DNA of 64,000 bases. It comes from Branchiostoma floridae. Taxonomy: Eukaryota > Chordata > Leptocardii > Amphioxiformes > Branchiostomatidae. The stretch spans positions 148,309-212,308 of the forward strand of contig NW_023365693.1 in assembly GCF_000003815.2 (NCBI RefSeq), read 5' to 3'. The notes below the pieces were generated by a model, which saw only the letters and a list, made by a program, of their open reading frames with translations, did not search any database and was not told the origin of the DNA. The stretch's first letter is position 1. Each line of letters opens with the position of its first letter. Positions 42,736-53,430 of the stretch are shown here, piece by piece. The position numbers and the translations under genes are program-made.

Positions 42736-44042
42736 TACATGTTTTAAAATAATCCCTTATCAAGTTTTGTAATTGATGATTTCAGAACTTTTTAATTATG
42801 TTTAGCTTCCTTTTTAGAGTTGACTATGATAAATAACTGACTGCCTATATGCTTGAGGGAAAAGAAGGATTTATAATAATAGTCCTAATGATAAGTATCA
42901 CAAGTTCTTGGAAATTATTGCCTGAGGGCTAATTACAAGTGAGAAAAATGACGAACAAACAATGGTAAACAGTACAGTAAGTGACCACTCTAGTCTAAAG
43001 TCTAACTCTAAGATGTTACTTATTCATAACCAATGCTATTCATTTATTCTTATATATAGTACAATGAAGCAGTACTTTGCCAGTGTTTTGAAAGTTATCA
43101 AATTGAAAGTCATTGATATTTTGTGTTTGTTGGTTTTAACAATGATATACTGAAACAGTAATGGTATCTTTGGCAATAGGAATTCTATTCATGAGCATTT
43201 CCTGTAATAGAATGCTGTTTCATTGAGTAAAACAATGCTGGATTATGTATGAAATATAGACCAACTTTACACGGTGTAGTGTAACATGGATAGAATGTAT
43301 GAAATGAGCCTTCCCTACAGTATGTAGATATATTTTCCACATCAAGAGCTGTTGATACTTTGCTATGATAGTGCTTGTGTGAACTTGTCACAGCTACATG
43401 TATGCCCAATAAGAAATAACCAGCTTTTGGCAATTTTTCCATGTGTTTTTCTTATTGCAGATTAAAAAGTGAACCAAAAGTCTGTATCTGATTTGCATCC
43501 TGTTTTGCACTGATTATGGTAATGCAACAGTAATAGAAATGCTTTGAAGATGCATGTTAATGTTGATACAGCCAAATTTTCCCAGCTAAAACAAACCTTA
43601 GCCAAATCCTAACCCTAACCTAGCAATAAAGGAATCCAATAAGGAACATTTGGCCTGTATTTCTGTTTGACTTTTATTTTTGTACATGAATTAATGTTCA
43701 ACAATTGCAGCTGTGTCTTTTGTAGTAAAGTACAACAAATCCAAGTTGTTGATTAGTTGATAATTTCTTGGAAATAACAATTTGAATTGGTGAGAAATAT
43801 ACATCAGCATCTTGCTGTCTGGTGCAGCATACTGTGTTGTCTTACAATTCAAATAAAGTTAAATTTAAAGAGATATACTTTCACCAAAAAAGTTAACAAA
43901 TACAAAGTTTTCTTCTGATAAATTCTGAAAAAAATTACTTTTCTTCTTCTCTGCTTTGAATTGTCCTTTGTATGGCAAAGCCCCTTGAAGATCTATGTCA
44001 TCTGTGAGTCATAAATTAATGGTATTTCATTTTGTTGAAGGT

Positions 44043-44288
44043 TCATATTTCAAAGTTTTCCATAGCATAAAAGCGTCCAAACCTATTGGTATCGTTTAAG
44101 GTTTGTCTGACTTCGACTATATGGCGATCCTGCACCCCGAAGATCAGTAGATCTAGTTGGATATCATGTTTATCGCTAGCCAAGGACTCCCCGGTTTGAA
44201 TATACCGCGCGTACCACATCCGGGTACCCATCATCCTTAGCGAAAACCATGAGTCGAGCCTCGTTTCCGTGAACCGGTCTGTCGCCAC
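44043..44288 (-). other. Unassigned open frame at the insertion's right end
   Basis: An 82-codon stop-free minus-strand stretch begins just inside the right terminus of the insertion (first codon GTG, not ATG). It contains RLDSWFSLRMMGTRMWYARY and IQLDLLIFGVQDRHIVEV, which looks more protein-like than neighbouring frames. No family recognised. It could be another captured exon or chance. Confidence 0.25.
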
Positions 44289-44423
44289 ACCCCCTTGATT
44301 GATTCCATGGTCGTGGCGTTGGTTCTATCTCCCACGATGCATCTCCTGAACCTGTTCTGGTTCTACAAGATATTTACTGGGTTGCTCAAATACCTCTCCA
44401 CAAAGGCAGAGAAGAAAGTTTGA

Positions 44424-45586
44424 TAAGGGGCACTGTGGCATTAACTTAATTCTAGGGGATTTGGTCAGTTTCTTGAGACTTCAACTGAACATAAATTTCA
44501 TGTTTCAAATTTCTTGCAAAGGTTGTGTAAAGGAGAGCCCCAAATGTGATGAAATAGCATATCCTATCATAACATATACCGCTAAATTAAACAAATAGAG
44601 CCAGTCTTCACCAAAGAGGTGTTTTATTGTGTACAAAACTCCAGTTTCCCTTCTAAATTCGAATACTACCATGGAGGGGACATTCAGTTGGGGCTGTGAG
44701 GGGGACACTTGGCTACTGGTCTGTTTTCTCTTATAAATCAGAAGCAGGGAAATCAGCTATAGTTTATCTGCAAGCTTTGAGTTGTACCATCAAAACGGAA
44801 GTACAGAAATAAGGATGACACATTGCCTTTGTATCGTGATAACTACTTGTAACTAAAGGTAATTGTGATACAGTACAAAAAGTATAGTTCTAGGGTTTGT
44901 GCTTCAAGAAGACACACGGATGATGCCCTGAAAATAAGTTGGGTATACAGTAACTACTAGTAAGGGGTAAAATCGCGTGTTCTCGTGTAATAACAAAACT
45001 GTATACACCTTACTTGATAATCAACCGTATCATGATGCTGTGCACTTTTCTACCTTTGACAAGTTAGAGGGACTGACCTAAAAGCTTATTCAGCACTTCA
45101 TATACTTCCTTTTTACCTCATCCAAGGACGTTATATAATATACGTCCTTGCCCCATCTTATGAAACAATCAATGAGTCTGTCAATGTGGTCTTTAAGCCA
45201 CATTGCTGAGGCTATAGGCAAACCTCAGTTCTGTATTCCTTACTCTAATGGTCTCAAGAAGAATGTTCAGTTTATATGTACTCAATAAAAAAAAAAGGAC
45301 ACCTTAAAAACTGTCTGTACAGTTTTTTAACAGGTTGGGTTGAGCCACAAAGAAAATATAATGAAACTATAACTGAAATCTTTTCTTCAGGAAATAACAA
45401 ATATCATCAGTTTCCCATCATAGCTTCAATACACATGTACATCCAAGTGATCACAAAAGTCATCTTTACCATAGAAATGAGTATTGTTCAAAAGTACATG
45501 ACACAAGATTGCAGTATATACCGAGATGAGTGTAAAGGATGTACAGGCTTGTCTATATCACTAAATGACAATGTTTGGAAGGAAAA
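44424..45586. other. Spacer between TLC copy B and SNRPE
   Basis: 3' flank of TLC copy B and 3' flank of SNRPE (convergent genes). A short perfect-looking hairpin with AAGGACGT and ACGTCCTT arms lies at about 45125-45151. No gene is supported; the 104-codon plus frame at 45276-45590 overlaps the antisense of SNRPE's last exon. Confidence 0.5.
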
Positions 45587-48084
45587 CTAAGAGTTCACAC
45601 TCTGTATCAAGGTGATGTTGTCTCCCTTCAGAAGAATCCGACCTGAAAAAACAAAACATTTTTCTTCTTTTCATTCATGTCTTTAAGAAGAACAATCAAA
45701 TATACAAAACTGTTGGTGAACAATAAAATGCAACTCAACTTCCTTCTTTAAACAATAAGACAGTAATGATAAAGTGAAACTGTGAAAACAAGTAACAAAT
45801 AATTACATTTTTTATAGCAGTAGAGACTCTACTGAAAATGTAATGGTTACATAATTCATTCAAGTTGCTCTCTTAGTCTCTAGCATGGTTCTTAATGCAG
45901 TTAGTTTGGCATCTGACTCAAACAGATGGAGAAAGGGGAGACATCACATAGTAGGGATCCAAGAATGAGAAGACCAAGACTGCATTAAAATGAGAGAGAG
46001 AACAGATGAAGGAGTGAAGAAAGAAGAAGACATAAAGACGATGAGAAAGGGAAGACTCAGATGAGCCAGTTCCTTACCCAGCGGCTTCCTGTTCTTTGTC
46101 TTGAGATGAATCTCCTCTGCATCATCCAGCACCAGGTTCATGTACTCATCAAATCCCTGCAGATACAAATGATGAGGAATAATTACAAAACAATAAAAAT
46201 AAATGATACTTTATCCAGGGATGTGTATCCTTGAATTGGAGTGGGTCAAGGGAGGGGTTCCTCTGAAAGAGCGACAACATCCTGCTACGGGAGAGTGAGA
46301 GAGAGTTAATCAATTGCTTCAACTTTTAAACTGATTTTGCAGTCTTAATACAAATGTTCAGCTTCTATTCTAGAAATTATCCCTATCAAATTTAAGTCTG
46401 ACAGGAATTCTTGGTAGTATGTGAAAGGTTCAAGTCCCTGTACAAGAATACAAAACGTTGGTCGAAACAATGGCCGAGACAATGAAGTTCTTGAAATAGT
46501 TATAAGGATTCTACCAACACAGATGAAGTTTCAAGACAAGGAAGTTGTTTTTCAGGGGACTTGATATATTTGACATGTTTGGCAATTTTCTTTCTTTCCT
46601 TATTACCTGAGTTTCCTGTCAACACTCATGCATTCTGATCTCTGTGAGAGGGCTCAGGGTTCTCCCCAGAATTTTTTTAGTATAGTGGAGGGGCTGGCAA
46701 AAATAACCCGCACCAACGCGTTGCGCTTTCATGAAAATGGGTTCATTTTGCAATGACAGAGGGTGTCAAATACTACAAGTATTTACTGCTATTTACATAA
46801 TATACTGTTGTGATTCCTTTGTTGTGAAGTGGCAAAACAACTATTGTTTTGATCATTGCTCATTCACAAGTTTTTGCAGACAATGCTGACTAGAAAAGTG
46901 ATGCCACTTGGTACAAAAATCTGTGAATTGTCATTAATTTTAGCAAAACTAACAAAGAAAATAGGGAAGAAACACACTAAATTTGAAAAATAGTATAGTG
47001 GAGCTGGCTGAGAGTATAGTGGAGGGCCTCCCTTATTCCACCCTCTGGGGAGAACCCTGGGGCTTATCATATTTTCATATGGTTAAAACTTACTGTAAAT
47101 GCAGAAATGTTTGCGGTGTTTTTATATTCATGGTTTTTGCAGTGGCCACTTCATCGCGAACTTAAAATCACTGCGAAAAGTCCATTTTCCCACTACCGCG
47201 AAAGTAAATCCTCGCGAACTTAAATGCATTTACAGCATTAGAAAGAAAAAATCTTGTGAGGAAACTCACAATGATGTGTCCCTCGATTCTCATGTTGGTC
47301 TGCTCGTACAGCCAGATCTGGATACGCGAGCGCTGCAAGGGGATGGGAAATAAAGTCTTGTGAACAGAGCTCATAAATTATCATAATTTGTGTACATTGG
47401 TAGTTAGTGGATTAAGTTGAAAATATTACTTTTATGAATAGAAAACAATACAATAAAGTATGTTGGGAAGGACAATAAAGTCATTAATATTTTCATATTC
47501 TACTACCAGGATTCGGACTTTGCGACCATACTGTTAATTACTAACACACACACAATATGCTATGATTATGAATACACACTTCTAAATTATGGCCTTTACC
47601 CAACATTATTCTGCACATTCTTCAGAGAAACTGTACTTACGTTTTGCAGATATCTGAAGATCAAGTTCTGAAAATGTCTGGTTAAGGAAAAATCACACAG
47701 TACAAAACCTTTATGTCAATTTCATAATCTAGTTATTTTCTTTTGCTGGACATTTAAAAACAACAGAGAATGACAGCCTTAGGCCAGCAATAAATAATTG
47801 AATTGAAAAAAATGATATAATCTCACAAACGAAATGCAACTTTGAAACTACAAGTACAAACTGATTTTGGTCCAGTGGAGAAACAACAGTACGTGTGATA
47901 TAGACATAAAACATTACATAGCATAAGAAAGAAGAAGAAGCATAAGGTGTGTATATGGGGAGGGGGGCACACGTGCAAAATCCACCGAACAACAAAAACA
48001 ACGCAAACAGCCCTGCAAACGTTACAGAGAGGATACGATCGGCTGCACCATAACCTTCTGCACTTTCTGTCCTTTGTACGCCAT
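45587..48084 (-). CDS. SNRPE: Small nuclear ribonucleoprotein E (Sm protein E)
   Basis: Core spliceosomal protein, one of seven Sm proteins that form the ring around the Sm site of U1, U2, U4 and U5 snRNAs. Five coding exons on minus: 48084-48037 ([16 protein letters not shown]), 47667-47641 (NLIFRYLQN), 47332-47270 ([20 protein letters not shown]), 46156-46078 ([17 protein letters not shown] and on) and 45642-45587 ([17 protein letters not shown], stop). All introns are GT/AG and phases close. The 90-residue product covers both Sm motifs, including [15 protein letters not shown] (Sm1) and [10 protein letters not shown] (Sm2), and is close to the 92 residues known in mammals. It should be expressed in all cells. 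Intron 3 (between the third and fourth exons) holds two MITEs, one ending 32 bp from exon 3. Confidence 0.95.
46655..47059. mobile_element. MITE with 16-bp perfect TIRs in SNRPE intron 3
   Basis: The termini CAGGGTTCTCCCCAGA and TCTGGGGAGAACCCTG are exact inverses. Subterminal AGTATAGTGGAGG-type phrases occur once near the left end and twice near the right end. The CAGGG end resembles hAT-type termini, but no 8-bp duplication is visible, so the class is uncertain. Confidence 0.75.
47091..47237. mobile_element. MITE, TACTGTAAATGCA family, copy 4
   Basis: It runs from TACTGTAAATGCAGAAATG to AAATGCATTTACAGCA and is shorter than the other copies because of an internal deletion. It lies in SNRPE intron 3 and ends 32 bp from the splice donor of SNRPE exon 3. 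Confidence 0.85.
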
Positions 48085-50499
48085 GGCTGCTGCGGTAGGT
48101 TTGTCGGAATGCTGGAATAAAACAGACGAGGAAACAAAGAAGCTGTGTTTCGTCGGAGGAAGAAAATGGCGGAAAACGCGCTGGCGACGTTAGCGCATGC
48201 GCTTAGTGCAAAAGTGATTAGAGTGACGAATACATTGTAATCTTAGGTAAGTTTACAATTCTTTCTGTGAAACATTTGATTTGAACATGAGGGATAGAAT
48301 ACGGTATGATACAAAACTGAATACTAAATTGTTTATATTTGTACTATTTTTAACCTTTTTCATTGCAAAATTGTGGTTCTGTGACGTTTAAATAAAAGTT
48401 AACTCACCCTCTCATAGAATGTAATCATCTCTTTTCAACATTCCAACATGGCGGCTGTTTTGATCGATTTTGGAGCGTCTCTTCGAACGGTTTGCGTCAG
48501 ATAGAGGCGATAGATCAATCGGTATGTACTAAATGTGCATAAATGATAATAGCCGTTTTCGCTTGCGATAATTAGGTCCCTAATGATCACTGGTTTGGAC
48601 GATTGTTGTATCAGAAAAGCTGTTTTTTTGTGTGTCGAGGGGAGGGGCGCGCGGTCTCCATACTTTTTCATATTTTTCGCCGCCTGTCAGAAACTGCTGT
48701 TGTTTGACTGACTTGCTATCAAGACCTTTCCCCTGTTCTCTCCTGTCAAAAGCATCTGGTTTTGTTTCTTTCATGGCGTTTGTTTATCGTGTCCGCCAAT
48801 GTGATGTTGTTGTTGCGTTACATTTATGTCAACGTTGTCAACGTTGCCATGGAATCATGGAAACGTTACCATGACTACAAGTCTTGTCAATCCTGAATCG
48901 AGATGTCTAGAAACTCGTTCATCCCTTAAACCAATGAGGTTATCTGTCTATAGTAATACACCTGGTGATTATCATAGCCCTCTTGCTTTTCTTGACACAA
49001 TCACCCTGTTTAAAACTTTACAGAATGGGACTAAAAGAATATCATTGTCAAAAGATAAGGTAGGCTTTAACCCATGACTAGAATTAATGTTCATGCAATT
49101 AAAAGTTCAATGGGATTTTATTTGGCGTAAGTGGGAAAGTGGAGTGTTTGCTGTGTTTAAAGTAAAGCGGTAAGACTGTCTTGCAAAAACTGCAAACATA
49201 ATAGTTTAAAACCACTGTGAACATTTCTGCACTTATAACTTATATTTAGAATTAGAGGTGTGGCAATTCATAAGCAGCTGTTAGGTAAAAATTTGGTCCT
49301 GGGTTTTTATATAAGACAGGAAAGCTTTGGATACTCGAGGTCAGAAGCAAAGAAGTTGCTGTTTAAATTTAATGTATAAAAGAATGTAACTTTCTTCACC
49401 CAACCCTGTTTCCTGTCGTGATCAACAGGGCAAATTTTCTTTCAATCACTCGGGACTAATTATGCTTCGTTGCATGTTTTGTTCCACAGTTTGAATGAAA
49501 TAATTCTTAACTATAAGGTGTAGGTTATAATCAGATTGAACATGTCTTTTCTATCCACTAATTGCTCCCTTAAGCAGACCCTTAGAATCATTTCATTTTG
49601 AGTGAGTCTCTTTTGGCCTTTCTGTTCCAACCTGTTACAGGTCTCTTGAGTTTTTTTAATACAGATGTGTCTATTCTGAAAAGACTGCTCCTACAATGAC
49701 ATTTCCTGCCTTTTGATATATTTTCTCTATGTTATACAATAAAATCTATTGTTACAATAGTCTGATACCCAGGTGATCAGAAATGTAAAATTCTTCAAAT
49801 TAGAGGCATTTTCCTGTCCCTGGTGTCCCTGGTGTCTCATTATTTTGTCTATATATAATGCCATGTAGAACAGGTAGAGTAGTAACCACTTTGTCTTGTG
49901 CCATCTCAGACAGACTCTCACCTCTCTCTGCAGCCTTGCTGTCAGCATTGACTTAGAGACTAGTAAGCTTGTCTTCTTGCAGATTCTGGAAGGTAAGTAT
50001 TGCTATCCACTTTCTTTTAATCCACTGAATTGTTTGTGCTACAAATGATGTACTCTGATCTTCATACTTTTCCATTTTCTTGTATATTTTACATCAAACA
50101 TGTCTGTAGCCGCCACGCATCAACATATGATGCATGCGAACGATTGATTGATGTAAAATCAAAGGAACATCCCCAAACATCGTCATTCTCATTTATCTTT
50201 TGAAAGAACACAAGAGTTTTCAGACAACTGTGTCGGACACTGCTGCGATACAATGCAAACTCATAAATTTATGTCCAAAGTTAGGGGACCACCCGTTACA
50301 TAACATATGTTGTTACTCCAACATGTTGTTATAGGTGTGTAATTTTGCCAGACAGGAGTTTTTCGGGTCTGGACCTGTGCTTCAACTGCTGTAACACAGC
50401 TGTAACCTGTGCCCGAAAATCCTTTTAAATTCAGTCTTATGTAATACTATATACATGACACTAACTCATCACAACAGGTGATTCTACCATCTTGTTGCA
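48085..50499. promoter_or_regulatory. Divergent promoter region between SNRPE and the CAPS2-like gene
   Basis: SNRPE reads left and the CAPS2-like gene reads right from this interval. AAAATGGCGGAAAACG (about 48167) and AACATGGCGGCTG (about 48447) are YY1-like ATGGCGG sites, and GCGCATGCGC at about 48193-48202 is a perfect match to the NRF1 core. A candidate 5' UTR exon is bounded by CTTGCAG and GTAAGT (about 49983-49992), and ACAACAG just before the first coding exon is an acceptor. A decayed MITE is at 49098-49240. Transcription starts are not known. Confidence 0.5.
49098..49240. mobile_element. Decayed MITE, TACTGTAAATGCA family
   Basis: The surviving phrases are GTTCAATGGGATTTTATTTG, AACTGCAAACATAA-type sequence and GTGAACATTTCTGCACTTA. 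The termini are degraded. Confidence 0.5.
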
Positions 50500-53393
50500 A
50501 TGGACTTCATCCTGCACGGGCGTGGCACCCCCAGACACAACAGGGGAGGGGGTGCAGGGAGAGGACAGGACAGGCAACAGGTGGGTGGTGGGAGGGGAAG
50601 TATCTTACAAATATTTTTATTTTTTATTTCATTAAAAGCTGACAGAAATGCTGAACTAACATCACGTGTACATGTAACTTAGATGCTTATTTTGTCAGTG
50701 TGATATAGCTATGCATTGTACGGACTTGATATCAGAGAAAGCCAGTATAGATAGGCACTAGCATTAAATGTAGTAGTGTTCAGAAGGCAGGGATTGAGTT
50801 AAGGGTTAATGACCCGCCCCGAGGTGTATATAGGAGCGATGCACACCTGCCTGGCCTGAATCTATGTGTTACAGCGTCATAACCAACGTGGAACGGGGCC
50901 TTCTGATTGGTCCGCGGCGCCTGGCTATATGATAATACACCTTTGATAGACAAATTAGGAATAAAAAGGAGATGTTCCACTCAAGTTTTGCCTGAGCTGT
51001 AAATAAGTTGAAGAGACTGGATGTATCCTGACAGTGTGTAAGAAAAACCTGAGAGAAATTCCATTGCAACTAGAAAATATACGTGTAATCTTTATAAGAG
51101 GAAAATCATCCTTTTTTGAGACAAGGCTGTAGCCATCTTTTCTGTCCCCACAAGTAGAGGAACTACATGTACCTCAGTATAGATTTGACAGGACTGCATG
51201 TTTTTTTCACCCTATTTCGTCCAGCGATGATTGGAATGGTAGAATGTATTTTGCTAACCATGTAGTGTTTGGTTACTGCCCTTTCAAAGCATTGTTCTCA
51301 TTTCATATATTTCTCATCTCACATACATGTATTTTTTTTCTAGCCGGATCCTGCGAGAGCTCCCTCCAGACGAGACACAGCCAGCAGACCTGCAGAGTGA
51401 GTTTTACTATAAAGTTGTCTGTTTAACCTTTTCACCAGACCTCAGCTAGGGTATCATAATCTCCAAGCAGATCCTACGATGGCATAAAATAGTACCAAAC
51501 TGGCCAAGGAGTGTAGTCAACCAAGAGGTGTCCATTTGCCATGTTTCAGTAGCGAAACACCTAAGCCGGCTTCACTCCTCTGGCAGCTTTTGATACTACT
51601 GTATCTTATGCTGCCATAGGATCTGCTTGGAGATTAGGGTATCGGGTTTGTTTTTAGGCTAATTAAGTTGTCAAGGTAACAGAGAGTATCGATTCATGCC
51701 AGAACCAAGTCTTGCAGCATTCACATAAAACAGCCATTTATTGAATTAGATTTTGAACATGACATAAAGAATGAATAATCAAGTAATTAGTGAAAAACTG
51801 ATGCCAAGTTTAAAGACTGTAATAATTGATTACCTTTTCTAAAAGCTCAATGTACAATTTCATTATATCCTTCAAAAGATCTTTATAAATGTTTAACAGT
51901 CCAACCTCTTGTAACATAAAGCTGAAAACTTCACAAGCAACAATTTCTATGACCTGTATCAGTACTGTCCCACAGAACACATGAAATTTGTACCTATAGC
52001 TTTGCAGTAAGCAAAGCTGTTCACAATATGATCTAACTTTACAATTCCACTGTTTTCATAGCAAAGACAGTTCAAAAGCATTGGCTTAAAGAAATCTCAT
52101 ATGCTCATTTGTTTGCTGTTACATTACTTTCAAACAGTACAATGCATTACCCTTAATCACACTCACAGTGCGCCACTAATCTAGATCTCTTCATTTCAAT
52201 CTCATGCAGCATTTACTGATTAACTTCCTTAAAATCATATTTGAATTCACAAACTCACTATTTTGGCCCAGTGCCTCAAAGCAACTAAGTGTTGCCTTTG
52301 ATAAAACAACTAGAGATGGTCAAACACAAAACAATCTTTAGCAGCTAAGCACTAAAATGATAACAATGAACTTAACTTAAACTTAATGTAACTTAAACTT
52401 CTTTCTATCTTACTTAAACTATTACCATCATGTTATAATGATAACACATACAGTTCACATAAGTCTCTATAGCAGGCTTATGAGCTGGACTTTTTTGTGC
52501 TTATCATGTTTTCTGTAATTCTCATTGTACATTTCCATTGCTTATTACTACCATGGAAAAACGTTCGCTGTGGTTTTAAATTCGCAATTGTTTGCCAGCT
52601 TTTGACATCAGATTACACACAAGGCAAAGTGTACGTAAATTCTTCAAAACAAGCATTATTTATGCAAAGTGTGTTTTAACTGGATGGTTTTGAATCAAAG
52701 ATACACATTGCCTTCCCCTGCTGCCTAGCGCTAGGCTTGTCGCGTACCGTTTGGTGCCAAAAGGCTACTTAAGCAGGGGGAAGGGTGAAAACTTGAATGT
52801 TTGTTTGTTTTGTTTTCTTAAGGTCTTGTTTAGCATTACATTTAGTGTACACTGGAGTCCACAATGTGTTCGAAAGGGAAAACTTTGGTCCCTCACATGT
52901 ATCTGTACTTTCTGATACAGTGGTCACCAGCATCAGCTACAAACACGTGTCCATCCTCTGTCACAGCCACCCCGTGGGGAAGGTTCAGTTTGTCTCCATC
53001 GCTGCTGATGGTTGACACCCAGTTACCATTTGAGTGGAACACCTGAAGCTTTTTACTATGTATACCATCAATTTTACCCCCAATGTTTGCCAGAACTATG
53101 TTCCCCTTGCTGTCAGATGACACCCCTGCAGGGCCCCACATGTCCTGTGGCTTTCTGCCCTTCTGACCAAACTTCTGTTTAAACATCAGATGCTTGTCAA
53201 ACACCTTAACACAGTGGTTGTTTTTATCTGCCACAATGATGTTGTCTTCTTTATCCACACAGACAAAACATGGCTTATCAAACTGCCCCACCCCCTCCTC
53301 CTCATCATCATCATCAAGATCCTCCTCTTCCTCCTCCTCCTCCTCCTCTTCCGTATCAAAGTCATCCCCCTCCATTACCACCTCTTCCTCATT

Positions 53394-53430
<37 letters not shown>

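Larger units (their letters stand above)
39687..44308. mobile_element. 4,622-bp insertion with 9-bp target duplication, Mutator-like, carrying gene-like exons
   Basis: A perfect 9-bp GGTCGTGGC repeat (39678-39686 and 44309-44317) flanks it; with one copy removed, the coding exon matches the uninterrupted exon of TLC copy A. Termini are inverted: left ATGGAGTTCAAACAAGGGGG then TGTGGC, right (reversed) ATGGAATCAATCAAGGGGG then TGTGGC, sharing CAAGGGGGTGTGGC. No transposase-like frame is present; the longest frames are under 90 codons. It holds a possible two-exon mini-gene, an array of about 183 bp per unit, and a decayed MITE. 9-bp duplications are a Mutator-like (MULE) trait, and carriage of host-like exons would make it Pack-MULE-like; both are inference. 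Confidence 0.75.
36390..44423 (+). pseudogene. TLC-domain protein, copy B, last exon split by a 4.6-kb insertion
   Basis: Tandem paralogue of copy A with the same exon sizes and phases: 36390-36541 (ATG; MTLSYDGLLYMSASFAFFMF, a first membrane segment), 37013-37102, 37380-37438, 37787-37884, 39013-39086 and a sixth exon from 39507. Exon 6 matches copy A (FILKELGQKTSTLYLMNG, ARVAPIPFFWYHL) until codon GTC-GTG-GC at 39686. There a 4,622-bp insertion begins; the exon resumes at 44309-44423 (VLSPTMHLLNLFWFY to KAEKKV, stop at 44421-44423). Translation through the junction reads 35 foreign codons and stops at 39787-39789, losing the last membrane segment and tail. Exons 1-5 look undamaged, so the insertion may be recent or polymorphic, or a shortened protein is made. 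TLCD4-like by family. Confidence 0.75.

Noticed and set aside
45125-45151. Short hairpin AAGGACGT...ACGTCCTT as a terminator
   Set aside because: Rho-independent terminators do not apply to a nuclear eukaryotic genome; more likely a tiny fold-back scrap.
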